Source: Ectobius pallidus (Eukaryota; Arthropoda; Insecta; Blattodea; Ectobiidae). From it: DNA of 64,000 nucleotides. A program made the translations under genes and the position numbers. Position 1 is the first letter of the stretch, and every line of letters begins with the position of its first letter. The notes beneath the pieces are model-generated. The model was not told the origin of the DNA and searched no databases. It was given only the letters and a program-made list of their open reading frames with translations. Below, piece by piece: positions 32,445 to 44,602 of this stretch. The stretch is from the NCBI GenBank assembly GCA_964059195.1, contig CAXKWD010000006.1, forward strand, positions 66,667,073-66,731,072, in the 5' to 3' direction.

Positions 32445-33174
32445 GTCTTTTGATTTTCATTTCTCAACTGCTTAACTCTACCTTTAACCCTATCATCAGG
32501 GTGACGACACAAGACAAAACTGCGCGGCTGGAGAAGGTTTGAAAATTTCCCATTTCTTTCCCTTTCGAAAAACTGTATGGTATTGGTGTGCAGGTAGTGT
32601 ATAACGGAATCTCGAAAATAGTTTAAACCCGTTTTTTCTAACTCATCCTCAATAATTCTGTTACCAACAAACTTCCCACACGAGTATAGCAATATACTAT
32701 AGGCTCTCAGTACGACCCTCAATCGAATACTGAAGTTCATTAACATTTTACCGTGTTATATTACAGCTTAGCTTTCCATTTCTATAAATATTAACTCTAA
32801 ATAATGAATTTAAATATTATACATAGTATGTCATGGGCAGCATTAGTGAAATTATAGTATGAAGGTGAAGCCTGGCTAGTATATTTCATAACTTTGATTT
32901 ATATGGATTTAACTCTACTGAATATATGGGACAGTTCGTGTTCATAATAAAGCTATGAAAATCCATTGCTTTACATCCAGTTTTTTTGTTATTTATTTTA
33001 TTTTGTCTCTTTTATTCCCTAGAGGGATTTTTATATCGATGATTGATATCGTGGATTAGAGAAAACATGTGATGAAAGGTTATTCATAATCTGCAGGTCA
33101 TTAATTCATTATGGCATATTGAAATGGCAGTATAAGTCTGCACTTATTGTTACCTATTATGTATTGCATATAGA

Positions 33175-33365
33175 CCTCGCCTTCCTCTAGATCCGATGTT
33201 CGTGGGTTTAAACCCGGTCGAAGCCGACGGATTTTCAAGATATGAAAAGAAACCCCTATGCAACAAGTACTCCGTATGTTCCGTGTCGCTGATTTAGTTT
33301 CCTCTTAGAGGTGCATCGAATCGTTGGGCTGGAACTTGTCACTCAACCATCTACAATAAAATAAA
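33175..33365 (+). repeat. SINE-like repeat with box B
   Basis: The cluster cgtgggtttaaacccggtcg (33201-33220) matches a box B core, preceded by a degenerate box A-like ctcgccttcctctaga. A run ending in A/T-rich taaaataaacttaacta follows near 33356-33374. The polymerase III-type layout supports a SINE; no TSD was defined. Confidence 0.4.
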
Positions 33366-33664
33366 CTTAACTAAATTCATGTTCGACAACGAAATCTTCT
33401 ATTCATGATGCTCCAGACACGGGGTACTGGCTGATCTATGCTGTGCGACTTGTTTATGTTGGTTCGGAAGTATTCTAGATTTTAAAGCTTAAAAGACTTG
33501 TTTCTAACTACAGTGCGTCTATAAATCCATCGGTCCGCCGAGCAGGTGGCCTAGGGCTGGGAGAGGGGTGCCGCGCCTACCGCCGGATTTACATTTAAAC
33601 AGCCGGCAAGCGGATGTAAAATCGAATACTATAGTACATACCAGGCTTATCAGAATCACAATAG

Positions 33665-33672
33665 GTGTAGAG
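33665..33672. repeat. hAT target-site duplication, left (gtgtagag)
   Basis: Eight bases repeated exactly at 34796-34803. Eight bp is the hallmark TSD length of hAT transposases. Confidence 0.9.
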
Positions 33673-34795
33673 CAGGGGAAGACAGAAGGTTGCTCTGTGA
33701 CGTCACTGCTTTCTGCTCTCAAGCTCGCGTTGTTCCTCTGCGAGGAGTATGTGAAATGTAGGCATCAGTGAACAGGGGGGAAGAGAGGGGTATTAGTATT
33801 GCGGGCAGGGGGAATTTAGGGGGTTAGAACTTACGTAATACGTGTTTCCGAGTTAATGAAACATCAATCGATTTTCTTGATAGTTTATCGGTTAATTACA
33901 GCACAGTAGTTTAACATATTATAAATGATTCTATTTTTCTATTCTGTGAGAACAATTGCCTTTCCACAAAATCTATGTTCTTTGACAAAAATAGACAATA
34001 CTATCATTTGAATTAACATAATTCACTACTATAAAAATAATTTAAAAAATTGAACTGAATTAATTACCATACAAGCTCGTCTGCACCTTAGATGATACAA
34101 GATTACAGTAACAATTTTCTGACTTTCCTGTCTCTTTTTTCTTTAACAAGTTTATCAATGTTGGGACGTAATGTTTGAGCAATATTTAATCGAAGACTAC
34201 ATTTAGGTTGTGATTTGACAATGTACTTCTTGATTTGAGCTTTGCACATTTCATTAGTGAAAAAAATTGTTCGGCCACATATGTCGATCCAAAATTACAT
34301 AATATTCGTGTGGCAAGTTTCGGGAATCTGGTTTCAGAGAAATTTCTGTAAAAGTTACCCAAGACCACTTTACGTTCGTATTTTTCCTTTAACAGATCGT
34401 CGCATTGTAAGTTTAGCAGTTCCAACTGATACGGGCAAGGAACGTCTTTGACATTAACTAAATATGGGGTAGCAAAAAGTTTAAATATTGGAGAAAGGTT
34501 TTCCACATACTGAAACCTCGATTCGAACTGAAGAAGAATGTTTTGCAGAACTAACACATGTTCTGCAGAGAGAACACTATCAGGATCGCATCTTCCATTA
34601 ACTTTGAAAAATGCTCCGTATTTCCAACCAGAAGTTGTTCTACCCACAGAGCTAAAGTGAATAGGTCATCTAGTACCTAAATCTAGCGTACTCTAAACAC
34701 CCCTACTACCTTGCGCTCTTGCTGACGTCACACACATGGGATCCGCATGCTCTTGCTCCACAAACGTCATCACAAGACGTAGTTGACTTCCCCTG
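33673..34795 (-). mobile_element. hAT element, 1123 bp, carries transposase C-terminal half
   Basis: Both ends begin caggggaag when read inward, with related subterminal sequence (tgacgtca on the left, tgatgacg on the right), and are flanked by the 8-bp duplication gtgtagag. Inside, on the minus strand, is the C-terminal half of a transposase. The element is an internal-deletion derivative: full-length hAT copies should be several kb and carry the BED finger and most of the RNase H-like fold. It must have been mobilised in trans if it moved in this form. Confidence 0.88.
34103..34680 (-). pseudogene. hAT transposase C-terminal half (GTF2IRD2/ZBED-like)
   Basis: The main open piece (34186-34647) reads FESRFQYVENLSPIFKLFATPY, then PYQLELLNLQCDDLL, FPKLATRILCNFGSTYVAEQFFSLM. 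This is the hAT dimerisation region with the characteristic FGSTYVAEQFFS helix. After a frameshift near 34190 the reading continues LNIAQTLRPNIDKLVKEK to a stop at 34103-34105. The resemblance is to the transposase class that gave rise to GTF2IRD2. The catalytic DDE residues lie upstream in relatives; at most the last Glu region could be here. Frameshifts at both ends make it non-functional. Confidence 0.82.
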
Positions 34796-34803
34796 GTGTA
34801 GAG
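34796..34803. repeat. hAT target-site duplication, right (gtgtagag)
   Basis: Matches 33665-33672. Confidence 0.9.
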
Positions 34804-35069
34804 AATGGTTCCCTTTAGTGCGAACACATTCATTATATCTCTGGAAAAATTTCCGTTCAGTTGCAAAAGTCCATGTCGACTGATTGCCTGTATTTCTGTC
34901 CTGAAACTGTTCTGAAATTCTCGTAATGTATTTATTATTATTTCATCTGTGTCTATACACCTTTTAGCTTCGAGGCTATATCAGGAGTTCGGGATCTGTG
35001 TCTGTACAGTAGGGTAGGCCATGGGACTATTGCTTGTCAATTGTTTCTATTGTCGGTGTATTTAATGGA

Positions 35070-35285
35070 GTCAGTTTCAACTGAAATTAATTTGAATGGA
35101 TATGATATAGGATGAAATGGTGAGGATGATTCATGTTATGTAAATATCCAATTCGGCATTTGGCTTTTATGACTGTGAAACCATGAAAAATCATGTCAAA
35201 TTGGCCGGCCACGGGATTTGAACCTGGGACCTCCCGAATGTGAGTCCAAGACGTTACCATCTAGGCCACCTCTTTCGGTGCACAC
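35070..35285 (-). repeat. tRNA-derived SINE (minus strand)
   Basis: On the minus strand the order is box A-like tggcctagatggtaacg (35268-35252) then box B-like ggttcaaatccc (35224-35213), at tRNA-like spacing. A body of about 140 bp follows, running to near 35075. It is a SINE head rather than a tRNA gene: the acceptor stem does not close and unrelated sequence follows. Confidence 0.6.
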
Positions 35286-35289
35286 TCTC

Positions 35290-36660
35290 TTCTTAACTCT
35301 TCCAAAAAATCGCATGAAGACAGGTCTGGGGAGCGTGCTGGTTACAATCCTTGACTAATTATGCCGTTACCAATCACACCTCGCAATTCACGCAAAGATT
35401 GTGTTGTGGCTGAATCCTGCTGAAACCAGCCATCTGGAAGTTTCGTAAAGAAATTTCTTATATAAATTACGGCTTTAACTGCTGTTAAAAGTTGTTAAAA
35501 ATATCAGAGATTGATAATATATGCACAAATACGAGTACTTAATTGTCAAGAAAATATGATACAATTTCACAAAATTAACAACACATGCAACAAATTATAA
35601 GATGAAACCATCAATATACACATTTTAAGACTAGTGTTTAATACAGTGCATTATTAATAATATGATTTCTTATAAATTTCCGGACCCTAATCGTCATTAT
35701 CAATGGTGTTTTCCGCGTTCGCATATTCTTTCGTACCTGATTTTAGAAGGGAATGCATATTTGTCGTGATTTCTTCTTTCCGTATCTAACCTTCGATTAA
35801 ATATCAGAAATTCGACGCCCTGGATTGACTTAAATTGACTTAAGTAACCTAACTTAGACGAATATTACTTAAATTAAATTATTATACAAGAATTATAGAG
35901 TTGCAATGAAGTCATTATTTAACTAGGCCTATATCCGCACAAGCAAATTTCAATGGGGTGTGTTAAAGGTTCAGACTGCCAATCCTTTTTAATGTGCCTT
36001 AAAGCCGGCAACCAGCGTATAAACTGTGCAGAGCGAATTAATTATGTCATTTATATGATATATTTCGATAGCTTATGGAATGTTTTCCGGATTTATGAAC
36101 GAGCTCTCTGGTTTTCCTATGGTGACGGGATACTTTTCGTGCTGAGCGGACGAGAGATTTGAACTCCGGCCCTACGGTGAAGGAAGTTATGGAGATGCAG
36201 TAAGAATAAGGGAAGAAGAGAAAGAGAGAGGCTGGGATTGTAAACTTTATGGCGATCAACACTAATATCACAGTTCCTAACCTAACTGCCTCCAGTCTAG
36301 CTCTACATGTCACTAACACTAATATTACTTTTCGTAACCTAACTGTCACTTAACCTAGAATTGGAAGTTAATATGAAGAGCGGGGCGAAAGTGTGCGGAG
36401 TGCGAAACGAAGGAAACTGTACCCATGTTTTCCATTAGATGTTTGGTTGCTTGTTTGATGATCCCAAGTTTTGGCGGTTATTAATAACTACCTATTAAAC
36501 CAAGTAAGTGTAGTAATTGCCCAAATTTAGTATGAGGATAGAGTTGCATGAACATATCTCTGTATTTTTTGCCAAATTATGAAATTACAAGATGACATAC
36601 AGGGTTACAAATGCTAGTCTACAGAAATCCATTCTTCGGGATTTAATAACAGAAAACTCT
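35290..36660. other. Spacer, no gene seen
   Basis: AT-rich, with a duplicated cactaatatyac..gtaacctaact motif around 36262-36345. No ORF of interest. Confidence 0.4.
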
Positions 36661-36699
36661 AACTAGTAAAAAGAGTTCTAGTGACGTGGCACATCAAGA

Positions 36700-36870
36700 A
36701 ATAAAATAGAGAAAAAGAGAGAGAGGAGCAAGAGAAGAAGATAGAAAGAGGAGCAAGAAAAAAGAGAGAAGCAAGAAACAAAGAGAAAGGGAGAGAGAGG
36801 AACAAGAGAAAGTGAGAGAGGACCAAGAGAAAGAGAGAGAGAGGCGCAAGAAAGAGAGAGAGGAGGAGCA

Positions 36871-36935
<65 letters not shown>

Positions 36936-36975
36936 GAGAGAGATTGGAGCAAGAGAGAAGCAACAGAAAGAGGAG
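36700..36975. repeat. GA-rich minisatellite/microsatellite tract
   Basis: An impure (GA)n tract, with gagcaagag and aaagagag variants recurring every 10-20 bases. Long open frames on the minus strand across it are low-complexity Ser/Leu strings and are not genes. Confidence 0.95.
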
Positions 36976-37111
36976 ATAAATAAATACGGAAAACCGACCC
37001 CTTCATATACATACTGCACCGTAAATCTATTTCTGTGGTCTTTCTGCAATACGCTGATTCTAGTTCATTACTGTATGCAGCAGGAACGGTAGCGTCACTT
37101 ACTAGTTACTA

Positions 37112-37126
37112 GTATATTAAGAAATA
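37112..37126. repeat. SINE target-site duplication, left
   Basis: gtatattaagaaata, repeated exactly at 37298-37312. The first g may belong to the element on one side. Confidence 0.88.
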
Positions 37127-37297
37127 ATAATTGAGGAATCGCGCACAATGTGCATTATCTTAACCTAAGACTTAACCTACCCAGTCCTGAACCCGGGGAG
37201 GGGATCTTTCACTACTGAAAAATCCCCTACCCGGCCGGGAATCGAACCCGGGCCGCCGGGGTGGAAGGCAGGCGTGCTCCCGACTCACCCACGGCGG
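37127..37297 (-). mobile_element. tRNA-derived SINE, 171 bp, with 15-bp TSD
   Basis: Minus-strand SINE. Box A-like tgggtgagtcgggagc (37291-37276) and box B gggttcgattccc (37249-37237) lie at tRNA spacing in a GC-rich head. A GC-rich inverted segment and an AT-richer tail run down to 37127. The exact 15-bp duplications on both sides prove retroposition. It lies about 180 bp upstream of the YIPF5 exon, in the preceding intron. Confidence 0.85.
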
Positions 37298-37312
37298 GTA
37301 TATTAAGAAATA
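37298..37312. repeat. SINE target-site duplication, right
   Basis: Matches 37112-37126. Confidence 0.88.
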
Positions 37313-37477
37313 CGACATTGTTATTTGTTATATTGTAGTTCGGAGAGAAAATGCGCTTCTTGTTAACTGATCGATCACGCACAGAATCAGAATCAATGTA
37401 TCACAGTTATTGATAATTCCTAGTTCATTGTTCAGATGATCTGATTATTATTTATATAACGTGTATTTAATTTACAG

Positions 37478-37659
37478 TCCGGCAAGGTCCACTTCAGCTA
37501 CATCTATGGAATCGGAGTGATGGGCTGCCTGGCCATGTACGCCCTACTTAGCCTCATGGCCGTGGCTGGCGTCACGCTAGGCACCGTAGTGTCCGTGCTG
37601 GGTTACTGTCTTCTGCCCATGGTTGTGCTTTCGGGCATCAGCGTCGTCATCTCTCTTCA
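37478..37659 (+). CDS. YIPF5: YIPF5 (Yip1 domain family) penultimate coding exon
   Basis: A GC-rich 182-bp exon bounded by a pyrimidine-rich acceptor ending ttacag (37477) and a donor gtaagt (37660). It is phase 0 at the start and ends with two bases of a codon. It begins [16 protein letters not shown] and ends GISVVISLQ. The sequence [12 protein letters not shown] is diagnostic of YIPF5, a multi-pass Yip1-domain protein of the ER-Golgi boundary that works with Rab GTPases and YIF1 in vesicle traffic. Two hydrophobic segments are encoded (roughly residues 12-30 and 38-60 of the exon). Base composition contrasts sharply with the AT-rich flanks. Upstream exons, for the cytosolic N-terminus and first membrane segment, were not found in the window. 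YIPF7 is the paralogue to exclude. Confidence 0.93.
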
Positions 37660-37689
37660 GTAAGTACAGAGGCTTTGGATTCTATTTAT

Positions 37690-37960
37690 AATAACGTTGA
37701 ATTTATGTACTTAGGAATATTACTGTAAGTGCACACGCAGCTTAGTCGCAAGGCTCAACAAATTATCACCGGCTATATGGCATTCTACACACCTTAAGAC
37801 AGGTACTTATTGATGAAGGTTTCATTACTATATTATACTCATGCCTAACCTTTCGATTAAGAAGTTAAACAAAATAATTCCTGTTCAAAGAGCATGGAGA
37901 GAAACAATAGACAAATATGTATACTTCGAGGTGATTCTAACAAAGTCTTGCCAAACATCC
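37690..37960 (+). pseudogene. Possible reverse transcriptase C-terminal relic in intron
   Basis: Plus-strand reading gives VEFMYLGILL soon after the exon, then a degraded YTPxDRYLLMKVSLLYYTHA-like stretch. That resembles the FxYLG..K..LY blocks after the RT palm in non-LTR elements. Several stops interrupt it and no tail was found. Weak. Confidence 0.25.
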
Positions 37961-40219
37961 CCTTTGACGTATGCTTCGTTTATTGCAAGGTTCAGTAGAC
38001 CATAATATATTCATGTATTGTAATACCAACGTATACCTCTGTATATCGAAGATAGACACTACGATAAACCCGCATTTAACGATATTTTCCTTTGGTCCTG
38101 GAACATTTTCTATCATAAGAATTTTAAATATAACTCACTACAGCGATAAAGCTATTTTAGAAACAACTTGTTATAACAATATTTTGAGATTCAAATCGTT
38201 ACTGAAAAACAGTATTTTACCCCTCTGGACATTTGCTGGTATCATATCAGCTTTTTCCCAGCCACCAGCAGGTCTGAATATCTGATACCTTTCTTAAATT
38301 ACAGAAAACAAACGTTTACTGGAGGGAGGAAAATAGGGTTATTGAGGGTAAAGTCACCTCTTACGTATGCAAAAACATACAGTGGGTTTGCGATTACAAC
38401 ATGCACAGCACGTATAGTTAAAATAGCCTATCAAGAAAATCGTTTTACTTTCGTCTTAGCTATGTAGTGAATTTTCTTTCTTGTTTCTTCCTGCCCGCTA
38501 GCAATCTGAAATTTTTGGCATATGCTCAAAACTGAGGTGATCTGTGATATTAAAACAGTGTGAATAGTATTTTTTGTTTGGAATTAGCGGTCTTTCTAAG
38601 ATTTGGATTTGTGATTCATTGTTTTCGCTTCTTTGCACATATGTTCCATGAATTACCCTTATAGATCATAAAACATTCTGCACACAGTCTTACTAATAAT
38701 TATGTGACATATTACAGTCTCTGAATATAACAACAGCACTCATACAATAATATAATCAGCTAGGGCCCACAGATATCGTTATACGAAGGTTAGACTGTAG
38801 TATTTTTTTATTTAGATGCAAAAATAGCTTGGTTAAGATCCATAATGAGTTTATGATTGCTTTGTTTAAATATTTTCGTTTAGCTATCACAAAAACTTAA
38901 ATAACTTAAGTTTTTCCACTTAATGAAGACAATTTATTGCGCAATTATTAATGTGATTGTAGTTAGATAGATTGCTATGCAGTAGATTTTCTTTTACCAC
39001 TGTTTATTGGGGGTTCAGTATCAGCCGATGTTCGAAAACGAAAAAATGTCCGAAAAAGTACAAAAATCAACCCTAAAATGCTTTTCAACAATTTTTGCTT
39101 ACAGTATGAAGCCTACACATATAATTTAAAGTTTCTGTGCTCACAAGTATATTGGTTTATTTTTTCACCCTCCTAACAAAACTGCTAATTACATTTGTTT
39201 CTGTTTTGTGTTTAAAACACCTCTCCTCTAAAACATAGGCCTCCCCAAGAAAGAGAAAAAAGTAAAGGATGACGGCCGATAATCGCGAGTTTACTGTATT
39301 TATTCATTTACAACTTCAGTGGTTGATAGCAGAACTAGGAGGCAAGCAGTCAGTGGGTGGAATTAACTACGATTTTCTTAACCTTGAAAATTATTTCTGT
39401 TGAAGGTATTTCCTGCTGTTAAACTAGTCCATGTAGGCTGTCCTAACATTGCTAAGGCCTCTTTTCATTTGTAATTATTTTGAAATGATTTACTAATCTC
39501 TTCATGTCTATGATATACCTAGGCTATTTATATTTCATTCGTTAACTAATTACCTTGCTGCTACTTCACTGCAGTTATATGTTTATTAATAGAGCTATTT
39601 GGATGTTGGACCCTATTGTTTATTTTGCTTTTTTGTAATTTGATTGTAAAGTGAAATGTCAAAAATTTCCCAACCGACTAACGAAATTATAGTCTACTTG
39701 TTTGTGTAATGACTTACTTTGTTCATTGTGTAAAAATAACAGTTTGTGAGAAATACTGTAGTCCTTACGAAATACACATTGTTCATTTAACTTTCTTCAG
39801 AAACGGGACTCTACTAACTTCTCTTTAAAAGACAACTCTGTTAAATTATACTGTTTAATTTTTTACTGTGGACTTGTATGATATTAGAAGGGAACAAATT
39901 GTATACACTGCTCACATATACGGTTGCGTCCACTGAATTAAAGGCTAAGTTAATTTATTTACTTGCTTGCGTGATATCGCCTTGTGTGTAGCCACTGGTC
40001 GATGTAAATTAAAGAATAGAAGCTGGAGCAGATGTCGGGTTAACCAGCAGAGTCCCTCTGCTGCACAGACTGCAATTACGTTCTTTTATAATAGCAAGGC
40101 TGACTTTATTTCACTTCTATAGATTTCCCATCCTCCATCTCTATTCAGAGAATTTCTGTTATTCTATTTTACATGGTGAAGCGATGTTTAAAATCTGAAT
40201 TTAGCAGCAGTGGTTTGCC

Positions 40220-40263
40220 TTTATTATTATTATTGTTATTATTATTATTATTATCATTATTAT

Positions 40264-40307
<44 letters not shown>

Positions 40308-40322
40308 CATTATTATCATTAT
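40220..40322. repeat. (ATT)n microsatellite with CATT interruptions
   Basis: About 100 bp of tta/att repeats broken by cattatta units. The Asn-rich minus-strand frame across it is not a gene. Confidence 0.95.
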
Positions 40323-40489
40323 CTGTAGGGCCATAAAGGACAAGAACTTCCATTTTACATGAAGTGAAATTGATATAACCATCATTGAAACACAAATCCA
40401 CGACAGTATCATGCCAAATGAATCGCAGAAATTCGAATTTTAAATTGTTGCTGTGGCTTGTGTATTTTTACTTTTGAGGTTACCAGAAT

Positions 40490-40822
40490 GGATTTTAGTA
40501 CATATTAATCCCAACATCTCTGGCTACTAATTAGAGTGAAGAAAACGTTAGTTTCAGAAACGTTGATCACGTATTAGAGTATTATAAAATATGGACGGGG
40601 ATTTTTTCAGGAGTGTCCCATTCATGTGATCTCATTACATAATTACATCAACCCTGGATTTTAGTACACATTAATCCCAAAATCTCTGGCTACTAATTAG
40701 AGTGAAGAAAACTTTAGTTTCAGAAGCGTTGATCACGTATTAGATTATTGTAAATTATGGACGGGGATTTTTTTTAAGAGTGTCTCATGTATATGATCTC
40801 ATTACATAATTACATCAACCCT
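40490..40822. repeat. Tandem duplication, two 166-bp units
   Basis: Unit 40490-40655 and unit 40656-40822 both run from ggattttagtaca to acatcaaccct, with about a dozen differences. The copies are directly adjacent inside the YIPF5 intron. No coding content. Confidence 0.93.
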
Positions 40823-42599
40823 GTAATGTCAGTATTATAACTTTTTCAGATTATTATGTGACAAAATTTAAGATATGGCATCGGGGCAGAACCGCCCGTA
40901 AGGGAGACAACCGCTCTACAAATATTGGGGACTATTGAGATTTTGGGGGCCGTGTATATTTTTTTTTTCCGCTATCTTCATTCTTCATTCAAATATTCTT
41001 TCAAGTTTGAAATTTCCTCCAAACTGCTTATGGTCGGAGACACAAGCACAGCCAATTTTGGGAGCGATACATTTTCCACAGAAGTTGTTTAAGTTTTAAA
41101 TTTAAAATTATGGAAAATAAATCGAAGAAGCAAAGGGATTTCATCTCTCCGTACCTATCGTTGTTAATTTTACAACAATAATTATCCTTCACCGATATTC
41201 CTCGTTCTTCGCTACGTCTGTCAACAGCGAAATAATCACAAGTTTTCTAAACAATTTTTTTTTTTAATTATTGACTTTCTAAACTTCTTTAGTGACAAGA
41301 ATAAACTTCAGTCCATTAAGTCCACGAATGATTTTGTAAGCAGTAATTGTGACAATTGAAGTAATCTAAATTATTTATGAAATGCTTAGTTTGTAGCTAA
41401 TTTCCGCCGTAAAGCACTTGAGTCTGAAAGGATAACTGTTTGAAGAAAAAAAACTTTTCCATTAGGAGTATGTTTATATTTATGATAGGCCTATATTACA
41501 TTAGTTACAACATGTTTTATATGCCTTATTCTACAGTCATAGAATTTTTATTTTCCTAAGGCTTTAAAATATGTAGTAGTCACTTATTAAAAAAATATAT
41601 ATTTAAACTAACGTATGGATTAGGTGCGTCATTAATGAAAATATAGCCAAAACTATTTACATGTTCAGAGACACAAGTAAAAGTTTATAAAATTTATATG
41701 AACTATATCTGTTCGCTGGCTTATTATATACGTTGCGTTGTGTAAGAATAAAATAACCTGATTACATTACAAGCATTATCAAGGAATCTGCTTGTGATTT
41801 ATAAACTGTAAAACTATACACACATAGCGTTCAGGAAAAATCTATTAATTATTATTATATTCACTTATGTAGAATATGTAATTATTTATGATAAAAACGG
41901 CTTATATTGACTTCTATTACCCACAAAATTTGCATTCAATATCTATGAAAGTATAGAACTATATAACTTACATACAATAAACAGGAAAATGATGTGACAT
42001 CATACATCACTTAGTTTCCTGTAAAATTATTAAATACAAGTTACAAGTAAATGTAAGGGTTGTAAGAGGGTGAATGAATTTTTCTGTTAAGAAACACTCT
42101 CAGAAGGTTTTTTTTTTTTGTTTTAAAGAAGAATGGTTAATCGAGTGGATGTAATCAAGGTAACTTGATCCATTCTTCGTGAATCTGTTTGTTATAACTG
42201 TTTGTTATAACTACCTACGCTTTAAGTATTTATTTAAAGAAGTCAGTTCCTTTTATTTTATCATCGTCAACGGAGTAAATATTTTTATATTGTCTATCAT
42301 GTGGTAGAAACGCACTATATTTGAGTTACCTTTTACGCATCTTGAATATTTTATTTTAATGCCTACAATTTATTGTCCTAAATAGTCCCTACTTTCTTGT
42401 AATCACTATAATTCTACATAGTTTTGAAATGTCATTAAACATAAATATATATATAAGAACATTCTATGTTTAATTTAATTTTACACAACAAATATGTTAC
42501 ACAATTGGCCTATTATATGGCAACTGGCAGGATATTAAAATTTTCACGAATTTTTTATTTTTTATGTAGTTATTGACAGAAATTGTTTAGCGATATTGA

Positions 42600-42725
42600 T
42601 AGGAGTGGGAGGAATGGGATCAGTTACGCTCTTGGGTAGGCGGGTGGTCTCGCTATGAGCCTACTAAACTAAAAACCCGCTTTTAATTCCCGCCAGGGAC
42701 AAATTTTCGTCTAACGAATTTAATA
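42600..42725 (+). repeat. SINE-like segment (family shared with 51950-52075)
   Basis: A degenerate box B region (cttttaattcccgcc, 42680-42694) is followed by agggacaaattttcgtc. A matching arrangement (gttttcgattcccacc then aggacaaatattcctc) occurs near 52031-52062, so both look like diverged copies of one tRNA-derived SINE. Confidence 0.45.
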
Positions 42726-44602
42726 ATATGGTCATCTATTTATTTGCTACAACAAAGACAATGACTTCACTGAATTTAAAAGCTCAAAACACAAGAAATT
42801 ACCGTTAGACTGGATTTTCTGGAGGAGTAATATAAACTGGTACCAAGGCGATTAATAAGTCTATGTTATTCTGTATTGAGCGTAATAGCATTGCTTATTG
42901 TACGCGAACTGAGGATGGTTTTCACAAAGTAGCCTATTCCACCGAATCGATTCACATGAAATCCGATACCGGTGACAACACTATGTACCCTCCTGATAGA
43001 GATTGCCCTCTTAAATTTAAATGTTTTATATGACATAATACTGCGTTATCTTAATTTTGATTTCATTTCATGGCAGCTTTTAAGAAATTTCTTATTACTT
43101 CAATATATTTCAGTTAGATGACTCTTTAAATATATTTGGTATTATTAGATCGAAAGCTTTCTTTGCGAATAATAGTAGTCTAGTAATTTATTAATTTTCG
43201 GAATCCACTTAAGTGAATGATATACCACCCAAGCTTTCGGCAGCAAACTCCGTTGCCTCATCAGGATTTATTTTAAACGAAATGTCGAACTTGCGGAAGG
43301 TGTATTTACTATTATTTTAAAATTTTTCAGCCAAACTTCTTAATAGTTTTCAAGAAATTTAAACTAAAAGCGTAAATTATTTTTGATAAAATCGCCATCA
43401 GTCTATTCTCAAAGCTCCTTCCTATGCTCTTAATGGTAGCCCTCACCGCTGTGGATCTTAAAGGGAATATACCACACTGAAATTCGGATAAGTGTATAGG
43501 ATTCTCTTAATATTAAGAAATCTCCAAATGTTTTAGAACCATAAATTATTTGGTCTTTTAATACTCTTTCATACCCTTAAATGACATTTAAATAATTATC
43601 TAAAAATCTCATTGTTAACTTCAATTTTAGTTTTTTTCACTTTTTCTACATATTTCCTGGCTCAAAATTCTCATCATGGTAGAGATTTTGTTCATTGACT
43701 TTTAATTTTTTAGCATGAGGCCTCAAGACAAAGGAATATGCGTTATTAAGTATTAAAATATGTTTTGAGTTACAGTATGTCTTTAATTCTGAATTTTTTA
43801 CCAAAATAAAATTGCATAATATATTATTTAATTTAAAAAAAGAAATGCATAAGAGCACAAAGAGGTTAATGCACGGTTCTAAAGCACAGTTTATGAGTAA
43901 TGAAATGATGCATTTGTACTGTAAGACTTTTAAAAGGTCCCTTTTAAGGGGGAGGCATTTGCACATGATTATATTTTTATATTTGAGAATTGATAATTTA
44001 GAAATTACAGTCGTAGCAGTACGAGACTTAAAACGTTTATTATGAAATAATATGTGACATAAATTAGTGATAAGGATGTCAATTAAAATGGTTGAATTTG
44101 TATAATTTTTCATTTAAGTGGTGGGTTTCCTTAATATTTTGATTTTTCGGAAGTAAATACGGCGTTGTTTTGCAGAATTGCATTACAGATCTTAATACTC
44201 GCCAATATCACTAAAACACCTAATAATTTGTGGTTTATTACTCTCAAGAATGTGACGGCTTTAAACATTTGATTTTCCTGCTCAAGTAGTATCGGAAGAC
44301 AAAGCTGAATTGTCGCTTCTGATTCTGGTCTCACAATGCATGAAGTACGTACAGTATATGAAATTCAATCTTTCCTTTTAAGCTGAATTTTATTTTAAGC
44401 TAATTGCCGTGGACCTTATGGGAGTTAAATTAAAGTCGCTCTGGTTCAAAATTTCGCATTAAAGGCATTAACCCTCTCCGTGCCGCTGGGAGACAGAACT
44501 TTGTAGGCAAATGAAGCTAAAAATATTGTGGGATGGGTTATAGAACTAAATAATCTTATCTCTCGTTCTGGAAAGGTTCTCATATTCCATTTATAATTGC
44601 AG

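Larger units (their letters stand above)
37660..44602 (+). other. YIPF5 last intron, 6.9 kb
   Basis: Begins gtaagtaca and ends aattgcag, matching the phase carried by both neighbouring exons. It contains a possible RT relic, a trinucleotide microsatellite, a tandem duplication and a SINE-like segment (listed separately). The remainder is AT-rich with no recognised gene. Confidence 0.9.

Noticed and set aside
35210..35285. tRNA gene on the minus strand
   Set aside because: Promoter boxes are present, but no closing acceptor stem is visible and a SINE-like body follows.
36659..37049. Three overlapping minus-strand frames of 89-123 codons
   Set aside because: They read through a GA-rich microsatellite and consist of Ser/Leu low-complexity strings.
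37230..37297. tRNA gene on the minus strand
   Set aside because: Box A and B are good, but the segment continues into non-tRNA sequence and the whole is flanked by a 15-bp duplication, so it is a SINE head.
37971..38285. 104-codon plus-strand frame after the YIPF5 exon
   Set aside because: No splice sites, composition like surrounding intron, no motif; at most extends the weak RT relic.
40201..40401. Asn/Asp-rich minus-strand frame
   Set aside because: Generated by the (ATT)n microsatellite.
43219..43270. Short segment reading, on the minus strand, like a fragment ending ATEFAAESLGG
   Set aside because: I have a faint sense that this recurs in arthropod repeats, but could not tie it to a named family or find element boundaries.
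43646..44113. 155-codon minus-strand frame in the YIPF5 intron
   Set aside because: AT-rich codons (Lys, Asn, Ile, Leu) with no domain, and antisense to the host gene; chance frame likely.
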